Shown here: piece by piece, positions 55,339 through 63,656 of the stretch
How the letters are laid out: each line of letters opens with the position of its first letter
Position numbering within the stretch: position 1 is the stretch's first letter
NCBI RefSeq assembly: GCF_001544315.1
Contig: NZ_BCQG01000006.1
Coordinates: 20,573-84,572, forward strand
Direction: 5' to 3'
DNA length: 64,000 nucleotides
Origin: Geobacillus jurassicus NBRC 107829
GTDB taxonomy: Bacteria > Bacillota > Bacilli > Bacillales > Anoxybacillaceae
Notes under the pieces: generated by a model
What the model saw: the letters and a program-made list of their open reading frames with translations, nothing else
What the model was told of the DNA's origin: nothing
Database searches by the model: none
Position numbers and translations under genes: made by a program

Positions 55339-55430
55339 AAAAAGAGACAAACTAGTCCCGGCCGATGTGTGTCATGTCGATGCGCTGGCAACGTGCGCTT
55401 GAATTTGTTGACCAAGGGGGAAAGGGAGAG

Positions 55431-56489
55431 ATGACAGCGATTATTCCGGTGCGCAAAGGGGAAGAACTGCCGGCGGAGAAGCTGGCCAAGTTTTTGCGCA
55501 CGGTTCTGCCGAACATGCCGGATGGGGAGCTTGAGATCCAGCAATTTTCCGCCGGCCGGTCGAATTTGACGTATTTGCTCCGCTGCGGGGAGTGGGAGGC
55601 GGTGCTGCGCCGTCCGCCGTTGGGCCCGGTGCCGCCAAAAGCGCATGATATGAAGCGGGAGAGCATGTGGCTTTCGGAAATCCATCCGCTGTTCCCGCTC
55701 GCACCGAAACCGTTCTATTTTTGCGAAGACGAATCGGTGATCGGGAGCCCGTTTTTCGTCATGGAGCGGCGCCATGGCGTCGTCATTGACAGCGATTTTC
55801 CCGACAGCATCGTCCCGACAGAAGAGATTTGCCGCGGCATTTCCGAAACGATGGTAGAGACGCTTGTCAACATTCATCAAATCGACTATACTAAAACGCG
55901 CCTTGTGCAGATGGTGAAGCCGGAAGGGTTTATGGAGCGGCAAGTGCATGGATGGATTCAGCGCTATGAGCGGGCGAAGACGGATGATATTCCGGAAGCC
56001 GAGGCGCTCATGAAGTGGCTTGCGTCCCATATCCCGCCGCAGCGCGAAGCGACCGTGATCCATTACGATTTTAAGCTGAATAACGCTTTGTTTGCCAAAG
56101 ACGACATCACCAAAATGGTTGGGCTGTTTGATTGGGAGATGTCGACGGTCGGGGATCCGCTTGCCGATTTGGCGGTGGCCATGAGTTATTGGATTGAGGA
56201 AGACGATCCTCCACTTATTAAAAGTGGGTTTGGCCGCGCGCCGGTCACCGTCCGTCCCGGTTTTTATACGCGCGAACAGTTTATTGAGGCATATGCCAAA
56301 AAAAGCGGCCGTGATGTGTCCGATATACACGTTTATTTAACGTTTGCCTACTTTAAATTAGCGGTCATTTGCCAGCAAATTTATTACCGCTATCGCCGCG
56401 GACAGACGAACGATGAGCGTTTTCGCCATTTTGGCCAGTTTGTCGAAGCGCTCATTGGGCATGCATGGCAGCTGGCGACAGGACGGTGA
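55431..56489 (+). CDS. APH-family phosphotransferase (LvaA/ACAD11 kinase-like)
   Basis: 352 residues of the aminoglycoside/choline kinase fold. N-lobe LEIQQFSAGRSNLTYLL, ATP-lobe EAVLRRPP, hinge PFFVMERRHG. The catalytic loop HYDFKLNN (211-218, base Asp213) and Mg-binding DWEMSTVGDPLADLA (Asp234) are intact. In ACAD10/11 this type of kinase is fused to the dehydrogenase; in Pseudomonas LvaA it phosphorylates 4-hydroxyacyl-CoA. Here it is separate but in the same cluster. The start at 55431 is the first ATG with AAGGGAGAG near; the frame opens at 55365. Confidence 0.88.
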   Translation: MTAIIPVRKGEELPAEKLAKFLRTVLPNMPDGELEIQQFSAGRSNLTYLLRCGEWEAVLRRPPLGPVPPKAHDMKRESMWLSEIHPLFPLAPKPFYFCEDESVIGSPFFVMERRHGVVIDSDFPDSIVPTEEICRGISETMVETLVNIHQIDYTKTRLVQMVKPEGFMERQVHGWIQRYERAKTDDIPEAEALMKWLASHIPPQREATVIHYDFKLNNALFAKDDITKMVGLFDWEMSTVGDPLADLAVAMSYWIEEDDPPLIKSGFGRAPVTVRPGFYTREQFIEAYAKKSGRDVSDIHVYLTFAYFKLAVICQQIYYRYRRGQTNDERFRHFGQFVEALIGHAWQLATGR

Positions 56490-56498
56490 GGCGGCGTG

Positions 56499-57281
56499 AT
56501 GACAAAAGTGCATGTCGTGCTGCGCAAAGAAGACATTGATGAGATGGCGCTCGCGGACGGAAAGGTGGCCGTCGTATTCGATATTTTGCTTGCTACCTCA
56601 TCGATTACGGCGGCGCTTTCTGCCGGCGCTCGTTCGGTGATCCCGGTGCGCGATGCCGAGGAGGCCAAGGAGATCGCGTTTCGCTTGCCGGTTGGGGGGT
56701 ATGAGCTTGTCGGCGAACGCGAAGGGCGGACGATCGCCGGCTTCCATCCGCCGGCGCCGCTGTTTTTGCAAACGGTTTGTCCAGGGAAAACAGTCGTGCT
56801 ATCGACGACCAATGGCACGGTGGCGATTCGCAGAGCTCAGCCGGCTCGCGCGGTGTACGCGGCGAGCTTGCTGAACAGCCCGGCGGTCAGCGAGCATATT
56901 TGCCGTTGGCATCGGGAAGAAACGATTATTGCGATTTGCTCCGGCTCGTCCGGCCGTTTTTGTCTTGAAGACTTTTATGGAGCCGGCTACTTTGTGCACT
57001 GCTTGATCGAACAAGGGATCCACGCGGCGGAGCTGTCCGACAGCGCGACGGCCGCATGGCTCTTTTACCGGCAATATTCGGATGAACGAAAGGCGAAAGA
57101 AGTGTTGTCCGCCTCGCGCGTCGGCCGTTGGATGGCGGCGTACGGCTTGGAAAGAGAAGTCGACTACATCAACCGGCATGGGGCGCTTTCTTCCGTTCCA
57201 AAGCTTGAGCTGGGGCCGTTCGGTCCGGAACTGCGCGATATGGCGCCGACGAAAGTAACGAAGGAGGGGACATCTCCATGA
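56499..57281 (+). CDS. ComB-like 2-phosphosulfolactate phosphatase family protein
   Basis: 260 residues. Early motif VVFDILLATSSITAAL, where archaeal ComB has DVLRATT; the conserved Arg position is Leu here. The later ICSGSSGRFCLEDFYGAGYF matches the ComB CSGS...EDxxxAG segment. The family hydrolyses 2-phosphosulfolactate; Bacillus has homologues of uncertain role. Its position in an operon between an APH kinase and a quinone oxidoreductase, overlapping the latter by four bases, suggests a phosphatase for a different phosphorylated hydroxyacid. Confidence 0.8.
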   Translation: MTKVHVVLRKEDIDEMALADGKVAVVFDILLATSSITAALSAGARSVIPVRDAEEAKEIAFRLPVGGYELVGEREGRTIAGFHPPAPLFLQTVCPGKTVVLSTTNGTVAIRRAQPARAVYAASLLNSPAVSEHICRWHREETIIAICSGSSGRFCLEDFYGAGYFVHCLIEQGIHAAELSDSATAAWLFYRQYSDERKAKEVLSASRVGRWMAAYGLEREVDYINRHGALSSVPKLELGPFGPELRDMAPTKVTKEGTSP

Positions 57282-58252
57282 AATTTGTCCAATTTGTTGA
57301 ATACGGTGGACCGGATGTCTTGCGTGTTTGCGAAGGCGAACGTCCGAAGCCCTCGGGGCGGCAAGTAGTGATTGAAGCTGAAGCGATCGGCGTCAACTAT
57401 GCGGATACAGCCCGACGGGAAGGCCGCTATGTCGTGCCGACGCCGCTTCCGTTCGTACCCGGGACGGAAGTGGCCGGTGTTGTCCGTGTAGTCGGTCCGG
57501 AGGTGCAAACGATCCGCCCGGGGCAACGCGTTGTCGCGTTGATCGAGTCCGGCGGCTACGCCGAGTTTGTCGCCGTCGATGAGCGGGCGGTTGTGCCGCT
57601 TCCGGACGGTATGGATGCCCGGCAGGCGGCGGCCTTGCCGGTGCAAGGGCTAAGCGCCTACCATATTCTCCAAACGATGGGCCGCTTGGAAGAAGGGGAA
57701 ACGGTGCTCGTCCACGCCGCGGCCGGCGGCGTCGGCACGCTCGCTGTGCAGTTGGCGAAACGGTTTGGCGCAAAAACGGTCATCGCCACGGCAAGCACAG
57801 AGGAAAAGCGGGCGTTGGCGGAGCGGCTTGGTGCTGATGTCACTATTGATTATACAAAAGACGACTGGGCTGCGGCTGTGATGGAGGCGACAGGCGGGCG
57901 CGGCGTCGATGTCGCTTTGGAAATGGCGGGCGGCGATGTATTTCATCAGACGCTCGATTGCCTCGCTCCGTTCGGCCGCCTGGTCGTATATGGGGCGGCG
58001 AGCGGAGAAATGACGCGTCTCAATCCGGTCCGGTTGATGGCGAAAAACTGGTCGGTGATTGGCTTTTTCCTGCCGCAAATCATGAAAAAGCGGGCGTTGT
58101 ACGAACAAAGTTTGCGGGAATTGCTCGCGTGGGTGCAAGAAGGAAGCCTAAAGCTGACGATTGGCGGCGTCTATCCGCTCGAGCAGGCCGCCGAGGTGCA
58201 TCGGCTGTTGCAAGGACGAAAAACGCATGGCAAGCTGCTGCTTGTGCCATAA
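57278..58252 (+). CDS. MDR-family quinone oxidoreductase (zinc-free)
   Basis: 324 residues. The N-terminal GroES-like part begins FVQFVEYGGPDVLRV with no catalytic zinc ligands. The Rossmann motif AAAGGVGTLAVQLAK and the GVDVALEMAGG segment point to NADPH:quinone oxidoreductase or enoyl reductase. The start overlaps the ComB-like gene by four bases (ATGA). Last gene of the cluster, followed by a terminator. Confidence 0.88.
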   Translation: MKFVQFVEYGGPDVLRVCEGERPKPSGRQVVIEAEAIGVNYADTARREGRYVVPTPLPFVPGTEVAGVVRVVGPEVQTIRPGQRVVALIESGGYAEFVAVDERAVVPLPDGMDARQAAALPVQGLSAYHILQTMGRLEEGETVLVHAAAGGVGTLAVQLAKRFGAKTVIATASTEEKRALAERLGADVTIDYTKDDWAAAVMEATGGRGVDVALEMAGGDVFHQTLDCLAPFGRLVVYGAASGEMTRLNPVRLMAKNWSVIGFFLPQIMKKRALYEQSLRELLAWVQEGSLKLTIGGVYPLEQAAEVHRLLQGRKTHGKLLLVP

Positions 58253-58258
58253 GTCAAG

Positions 58259-58292
58259 AAGGTGTCCCCAAAAGGTCGGGACACCTTCTTTT
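58259..58292 (+). terminator. Terminator of the acyl-CoA cluster
   Basis: AAGGTGTCCC pairs perfectly with GGGACACCTT, loop CAAAAGGTC, then CTTTT. Close copy of the one at 34761. Confidence 0.9.
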
Positions 58293-58400
58293 GTATCGTC
58301 ACCAAAAGACAAAAGCGAACGCTGGAACTTTGTTGAGAGAAAAGCAGCCTCTCTCTTATGGGGGCATGGCGGCATACAGCGATATAATTTTTGAAAACAG

Positions 58401-59555
58401 TTACGGGCGGCGCTTCGTTTGGATATACCGCTCGAGCCGGTCCAGCCCTTCTTTGAGCACATCGAGCGAATAGGCGTACGACAGGCGGACGTGGCCTTCG
58501 CCGTATTTGGAAAAGGCGCTGCCCGGGACGAGGGCGACGCCGGCGTTTTCGACGACATCGAGGGCAAAATCAAACGAAGACATGCCAAAGGCGGCGATCG
58601 ACGGAAACAAGTAAAAGGCTCCATCCGGCTTCTCGACCGGCAGCCCCATGGCGGTGAGGCGCCCGTAGGCGTACTCGAGCCGTTCCGCGTAGGCGGCGCG
58701 CATTGCTTCGGCGTCGTTTTTGCCGGCGGTCAGCGCCTCCACCGCCGCTTTTTGGCTGATCGATGACGTGCACGAGACGCTGTATTGGTGCACTTTCACC
58801 ATTTGTTCAATGGCGAACGCCGGAGCGAAGACAAACCCAATGCGCCAGCCCGTCATGGAGTGCGACTTGCTTAAGCCGTTGATGACGATCGTCTGCTCCG
58901 GCAGCCACTCGGCGATCGAACGATGGTGTCCGCGGTAAACGAGCTCGCTGTAAATTTCATCGGAGACGATCCAAATCGGTCGTCCTTTCAAAAGTGAAGC
59001 GATGTTCTCAAGCTCTTTGGCCGACAGCGCCGTCCCGGTTGGATTTGACGGATATGGAAGAACGAGGCAGCGCGTCTTTTCTGTCAAATAAGGCGCAATG
59101 AGCTCAGCTGACAGACGGAAGCCGTTTTGTCTTGTGTCAATGTACACCGGATTCGCTCCGCACAAGCGGATGAGCGGTTCATAGCCGGGATAGACTGGCG
59201 CGGGAAGAAGCACTTCCGTCCCTTCCTCCAAAATCGTGCGAAACGCAACATCAAGCGCTTGGCTCGCGCCGACGGTGGCGATCACTTCATCCGGCGTGTA
59301 GCGAAGGCCGTATTTGTCAGCAACGAATTGGCAAGCAGCTTGGCGCAGTTCAAGCAGGCCGGCGTTGGCCGTATAGGTTGTGAAATCGGCGGCAATGGCC
59401 TCTTGGGCGGCCGTTTTTACATGTTCAGGGGTCGGAAAATCAGGCTGGCCGATCGTAAGTGAAATGAGCCCTGGACGGTCGGCGACAAGGTTGAAAAATT
59501 GGCGGATGCCTGATAACTGAATGGCTTGAACGCGTGGTTGAATGAGGTGTTTCAC
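58401..59555 (-). CDS. patA: Aminotransferase A (class I PLP-dependent)
   Basis: 384 residues. The start is a GTG at 59555 following GAAAGGGGC. PLP Lys lies in NGLSKSHSMTGWRIGF, and Asn/Tyr in PYPSNPTG and SDEIYSEL. The N-terminal SGIRQFFNLVADRPGLISLTIGQ and overall wording match the PatA group. Uses N-acetyl-L,L-diaminopimelate or related amino acids in lysine synthesis. The gene stands on the minus strand opposite the acyl-CoA cluster. Confidence 0.93.
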   Translation of the reverse strand: MKHLIQPRVQAIQLSGIRQFFNLVADRPGLISLTIGQPDFPTPEHVKTAAQEAIAADFTTYTANAGLLELRQAACQFVADKYGLRYTPDEVIATVGASQALDVAFRTILEEGTEVLLPAPVYPGYEPLIRLCGANPVYIDTRQNGFRLSAELIAPYLTEKTRCLVLPYPSNPTGTALSAKELENIASLLKGRPIWIVSDEIYSELVYRGHHRSIAEWLPEQTIVINGLSKSHSMTGWRIGFVFAPAFAIEQMVKVHQYSVSCTSSISQKAAVEALTAGKNDAEAMRAAYAERLEYAYGRLTAMGLPVEKPDGAFYLFPSIAAFGMSSFDFALDVVENAGVALVPGSAFSKYGEGHVRLSYAYSLDVLKEGLDRLERYIQTKRRP

Positions 59556-59609
59556 GGTTGAGCCCCTTTCCGTTTTTGCCTCTATTGTACCATTGGCACG
59601 GAAAACGGA

Positions 59610-59666
59610 AAAACAAAAATGAGCCCCTTTCCGTCTAGATTGTTCCCGCAAACGGAAATGGGGCTC
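59610..59666 (-). terminator. Terminator of the IDEAL-domain gene
   Basis: GAGCCCC-TTTCCGT pairs with ACGGAAATGGGGCTC, then ATTTTTGTTTTT on the minus strand. Confidence 0.85.
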
Positions 59667-59709
59667 ACTTGGTCATCGACGATTCACTTTCCAACTTCGT
59701 TCGCTCCTT

Positions 59710-59937
59710 TTACGCGCCGTATTGTTTCAACAGATCATTATATTGGGCGGAAAGCTTGAAAAACAACGGCTTGTTGCCGGTCGCGAGCGCCTCATCGATT
59801 TGTTCCATCAGTTTTTTTCTCTGGAACTGGAAGATCGCTTCTTTCAACACTTGTTCAGCCATCGGCCCGTAGCTGCTTTTTTCTTCCGGCTGGTTGAACA
59901 AAACGGCGCCTTCGTTAGGATATTGTTTTTCGTACAT
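59710..59937 (-). CDS. IDEAL-domain small protein
   Basis: 75 residues. The C-terminal half MEQIDEALATGNKPLFFKL holds the motif that names the IDEAL domain. The N-terminal half is charged. Such proteins occur throughout Bacillaceae with no settled function. The ribosome binding site GGGAGGGAC precedes the ATG. Confidence 0.85.
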   Translation of the reverse strand: MYEKQYPNEGAVLFNQPEEKSSYGPMAEQVLKEAIFQFQRKKLMEQIDEALATGNKPLFFKLSAQYNDLLKQYGA

Positions 59938-60074
59938 CGTTTAGTCCCTCCCATATGGGAACGAAACAGTTCCCTTTTTTATATTATCGTCGTTTTTGAT
60001 GCTAATGTAAAGAAAATTTAGATAAATATTTTTTGTCAATTTTTTCTCTACATGATTTTTATACCCGTTTTTTG

Positions 60075-60103
60075 TTGGGACTTAACAGTTTTTCGGTTAT
60101 GAT
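60075..60103 (+). promoter_or_regulatory. corA promoter
   Basis: TTGGGA (60075-60080), 17-base spacer, TATGAT (60098-60103), 30 bases before the start. Confidence 0.6.
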
Positions 60104-60132
60104 AAGGGGAGAAAAAATGGCAGGTGATGGCG

Positions 60133-61125
60133 ATGATTCGCACATGTGTCGTAACAAAAGAGTTTGAGATTTTATACGATGTTGATTTAACGCTTGTCAA
60201 CAGCCCGGATGTCTCATGGTATTGGGTTGACTTTCATGAGCCGACCGATGAGGAATCGGCGCTGCTTGCTTCCTTTTTCCGTTTCCACCCGCTGGCGATT
60301 GAAGACTGTCTCGAATATGTGCAGCGGCCGAAGCTCGATTTTTACGACCGCTATTTGTTTGTCGTCCTCCATGCGATCGCTGGGATGACGCTGGAAGCTG
60401 AAGAGGTCGACTTGTTTGTCGGGCAAAATTTCATCGTTTCGTTTCATAAGTCGCCGATCCATGCCGTTGATGAGGTGTGGGAGCGATTGAAGCATGAAGA
60501 AGATGTTCAGCAAGGGCCGTTTCACGTCATGTACCGGCTGATCGACAAGCTGGTCGATGACTATTTCCCGCCGCTTTACCATATTGAAGACGTGCTGAAC
60601 GATTTAGAGGAGAATACGAACAACGAACCGATTCACGACATTATTGAAAAAGTGTTTGACCTCCGCGGCGATTTATCGAAGCTGCGCCGAACGATCGTGC
60701 CGATGCGCGACTTGCTGTACCGCATCATCCATTCCGACCGGCTGCAGCGCATGAAAGAGCGGCAATTGTATTTTCATGATATTTACGACCATTTATTGAA
60801 GCTGTCAGAAATGATTGAGACAAACCGAGAAATTACCGCGGACATCCGTGACAGCTATTTATCGCTCAACTCCAACCGAATGAACAACATTATGATGACA
60901 TTTACAGCCATTACGACCATTTTCATGCCGCTCTCCTTTATTGCCGGCATTTATGGGATGAATTTTGAGTATATGCCTGAATTGCATTGGAAATACGGAT
61001 ACTTTGTCGTGTTGGCTGCCATGGCGGTGATCGGCATGACGATGTTCATTTGGTTTAAGCGCAACGGCTGGTTTCAACTGTTGAAAGGCGATTGGGCGAA
61101 GGAGGAGCGGGAGCGACGCCGCTAG
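60133..61125 (+). CDS. corA: CorA-family magnesium/cobalt transporter
   Basis: 330 residues. A long cytoplasmic domain (1-265) with DVLNDLEENTNN and the stalk helix. Two C-terminal helices (about 270-292 and 300-320), and the signature YGMNFEYMPELHWKYGY between them (GMN). Transports divalent metals, mainly Mg. Start at the third of three alternative codons (60124, 60127, 60133) because AGGTGA fits it best. Confidence 0.93.
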   Translation: MIRTCVVTKEFEILYDVDLTLVNSPDVSWYWVDFHEPTDEESALLASFFRFHPLAIEDCLEYVQRPKLDFYDRYLFVVLHAIAGMTLEAEEVDLFVGQNFIVSFHKSPIHAVDEVWERLKHEEDVQQGPFHVMYRLIDKLVDDYFPPLYHIEDVLNDLEENTNNEPIHDIIEKVFDLRGDLSKLRRTIVPMRDLLYRIIHSDRLQRMKERQLYFHDIYDHLLKLSEMIETNREITADIRDSYLSLNSNRMNNIMMTFTAITTIFMPLSFIAGIYGMNFEYMPELHWKYGYFVVLAAMAVIGMTMFIWFKRNGWFQLLKGDWAKEERERRR

Positions 61126-61201
61126 CCGCATCGAACAAGCTGTTCCCCTCATATACATAATTACATCATGATGGCAGCGTGATCGTGAAGGAGGGGAAAC
61201 G

Positions 61202-61852
61202 ATGGCAAGACGCATTTGGGGCGTCGACTCGGCGCAAGTCGTAACCGATCAGCTGTTTCAATGCGTGCGGACGGAGCTTGGCTATCCAAAATTTTGGGGC
61301 CGCTATTTGTCGGAAGTGCCGAACGTGTCCGAAGGATTGACGCGCGAGGAGATCGCCCGCATCCGCAACTATGGGGTGAAGGTGCTGCCGATTTATAATG
61401 CGTTCTGTGAAGCGGTCAGCTATGCCAACGGCCAGGTGGCGGCGCGCAACGCCGTGTTCCATGCGCGGCGGCTCGGCATTCCGAAAAACAAACTGCTGTT
61501 TGCCAACATCGAAGACTTTTTCGCCGTTGATGCCGCTTGGATCGCTGCTTGGGTGGAAACGCTCTATCCGACCGGGTACCGCCCGGGGTTGTACGCGGAT
61601 CCGACGAAAGGGGATTTCGCCGCCGCCTATTGCGAGGCGGTCAGCCGGAACAACCAAGTGGCGGTGCAGGCGGTTATTTGGAGCGCGGCTCCAAGGCCGG
61701 GGGCGACGAAAGAACAGAAAGCGCCGCGCTACCAGCCGGCCGCCCCGCCTTGCAGCGCGAACGTCTGGGTATGGCAGTATGGGCGCGATGCAGAAACGTG
61801 CCCGGTGGATACGAATTTGGCTGATCGCCGTCTGCTCGATTTTCTGTATTGA
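61202..61852 (+). CDS. DUF1906 glycoside hydrolase-like (Rv2525c-like) protein
   Basis: 216 residues. Begins RRIWGVDSAQVVTDQLFQCV, a TIM-barrel-like opening of the DUF1906 family, with FWGRYL, NIEDFFAVDAAW, GYRPGLYADP and VWQYGRDAETCPVDTN placing the likely acidic catalytic residues. No signal peptide or anchoring domain, so either cytoplasmic or exported by another route. Related proteins are associated with cell wall or spore surface. AAGGAGGGG precedes the ATG. Confidence 0.82.
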   Translation: MARRIWGVDSAQVVTDQLFQCVRTELGYPKFWGRYLSEVPNVSEGLTREEIARIRNYGVKVLPIYNAFCEAVSYANGQVAARNAVFHARRLGIPKNKLLFANIEDFFAVDAAWIAAWVETLYPTGYRPGLYADPTKGDFAAAYCEAVSRNNQVAVQAVIWSAAPRPGATKEQKAPRYQPAAPPCSANVWVWQYGRDAETCPVDTNLADRRLLDFLY

Positions 61853-61854
61853 GC

Positions 61855-61885
61855 AAAGCCGTTGCAAAAAGGCAACGGCTTTTTT
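61855..61885 (+). terminator. Terminator of the DUF1906 gene
   Basis: AAAGCCGTTGC pairs with GCAACGGCTTT; T-run follows. Confidence 0.93.
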
Positions 61886-62027
61886 ATGCGTCCGGGAAAT
61901 TGTTGCTGTTGCGCGTCTTTTCTTTTAATGTTTTTTACTTGGATCGATTATATTAGTAATAGGAAAAAAGGAGGAGGATGTCAGTCGGTTGGGGAAAAAC
62001 GGAACGATGATCGAAAGGAGAGGGAAT

Positions 62028-63656
62028 ATGGATCGATCTGTCGCCTCGCTGTTGGATCGCATCCATGAGCAGTACGAACGATGGAGGGCGTGGCCGCCGC
62101 TTGACGGTGCGGAATTGGCCCGATTTTTCAATGCTGTTGGCCGGACGGCGGCGGTGATTGGCCGCAGCCATATCGCTGCCGAAGCGGAGCGGCTCATTCA
62201 TCGGTTGAACGGCCAAACAGAACGGCAATGGACGGCGGAGGAGGCGCTGATGGAGATGGTTCCTCTTCTTCGCTGCCTCTATGAAACCGGGGAAGCGGCT
62301 TCTGCCATCATTCCCTCCTCGCACCGCCAAGGGCCGGAAGCAGCTATTCTCCTCTGTGGAAATGACCCCCTGTTTTTTGCTTACGTCCGCGGTGCGCTGC
62401 CAACCGTCCCATGGCGTTTCGCGACGCTTCCTTCGCTGGAAGAGGCGGCCGCGTCGATGTTTCATTTTCATCCGGATTGCATCATCGTCAGCGTGAAGGA
62501 GAAAGATTGGGAAAATCCCGCCTTGGCGGCTTTGCTTGAGCGTGCCGGACAGCATTCCTACCTTCCTGTCGTGCTTGTAAGCAGAGACGAGAGGAAAGCG
62601 ATGCGCGTAAAAGGTTATGATCTTGGCGCGGATGCCGTCATTGCCGCTTCAGCGGTGGATGAACTGTTTGTTCGCGTCCGCCGGCTCATTGAAAAAAAGA
62701 AGAGAATGGATGGGGTTGTCCTCATTGATGAGTTGACGGGCGTGTACAACCGAAAGTATTTGCCGCGGGTGTACGCCCGCCTCCGCAGCGACCTCGAGCG
62801 TTCCGGCGCGCCAAGCTGTTTGGCGCTGCTTGATTTGGACCATTTCAAACAAGTCAACGATCGCTTCGGCCACCTGGCAGGCGATGCGGTATTGCGGAAA
62901 CTGGCTGCCTTTTTGCGCCAGCATACGCGCGGGACGGATACAGTCATTCGTTTTGGGGGCGAAGAGTTTGTCGTTTGGCTGGCCAAAACGTCAAAAAGCG
63001 AGGCGCGCGCGGTGCTTGAGCGGCTGCGGCGCCATTTCGCCGCCGAAAAAGTAGAGGCGGACGGCGCAGTGTTATTATGCACGTTTTCCGCCGGTTTGGT
63101 CGAGTGCCATGATCCGGATCAGCCGCTTGACCATTGGCTGCGCCTTGCCGACAAGGCGCTGTACGCGGCGAAACGAAGCGGCGGCAATCGGATCGAAGAA
63201 GCGGTGCGGGAGGAAAACGGGTCTTCGGATGAGGCCCTCCGTCAAGCGCCAACGGATCGGCGGCGATGGAGGGTTGCCATCGTAGACGACGATGAACTCG
63301 TGCGGATGATGATCGCTGATCTCGTCCGCAAGCTCGCCAATGAACAGGGGAGGGAAGTGGACATTGACGAGTTTAGAGACGGTCTTTCGTTTCTCGAATC
63401 TCCGTTTTATGAAAGCGGACGGCGCTCTGTTGTCATTTTGGACCGGGTGATGCCGAAAATGGACAGCCTTGAGCTGTTGTATCGCCTCCGTCAAGAGCGA
63501 AAGCCATACAAGGTGATGATGTTGACATCGCGCCAAGATGAGCGGGATATTGCCCATGCGCTTGACCGTGGGGTGGACGAATATGTGACAAAGCCGTTCA
63601 AATGGCTTGAGCTTGAGGCGCGGCTGCGCCGGTTGCTAAAGGAGCTGGATGCGTAA
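62028..63656 (+). CDS. REC-GGDEF-REC diguanylate cyclase/response regulator
   Basis: 542 residues. Residues 1-100 are helical, HPt-like in appearance but without an obvious phospho-His. A degenerate receiver (about 104-222) has Ser155 where the phospho-Asp should be. The GGDEF domain (about 230-400) has an intact GGEEF (310-314) and, five residues before it, the allosteric I-site RGTD (301-304), so it should make c-di-GMP and be product-inhibited. A second, intact receiver follows (about 420-542: VDDDE, ILDRVMP, TKPF). Start at 62028 follows AAAGGAGAGG; a TTG at 61989 is an alternative. Confidence 0.9.
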   Translation: MDRSVASLLDRIHEQYERWRAWPPLDGAELARFFNAVGRTAAVIGRSHIAAEAERLIHRLNGQTERQWTAEEALMEMVPLLRCLYETGEAASAIIPSSHRQGPEAAILLCGNDPLFFAYVRGALPTVPWRFATLPSLEEAAASMFHFHPDCIIVSVKEKDWENPALAALLERAGQHSYLPVVLVSRDERKAMRVKGYDLGADAVIAASAVDELFVRVRRLIEKKKRMDGVVLIDELTGVYNRKYLPRVYARLRSDLERSGAPSCLALLDLDHFKQVNDRFGHLAGDAVLRKLAAFLRQHTRGTDTVIRFGGEEFVVWLAKTSKSEARAVLERLRRHFAAEKVEADGAVLLCTFSAGLVECHDPDQPLDHWLRLADKALYAAKRSGGNRIEEAVREENGSSDEALRQAPTDRRRWRVAIVDDDELVRMMIADLVRKLANEQGREVDIDEFRDGLSFLESPFYESGRRSVVILDRVMPKMDSLELLYRLRQERKPYKVMMLTSRQDERDIAHALDRGVDEYVTKPFKWLELEARLRRLLKELDA

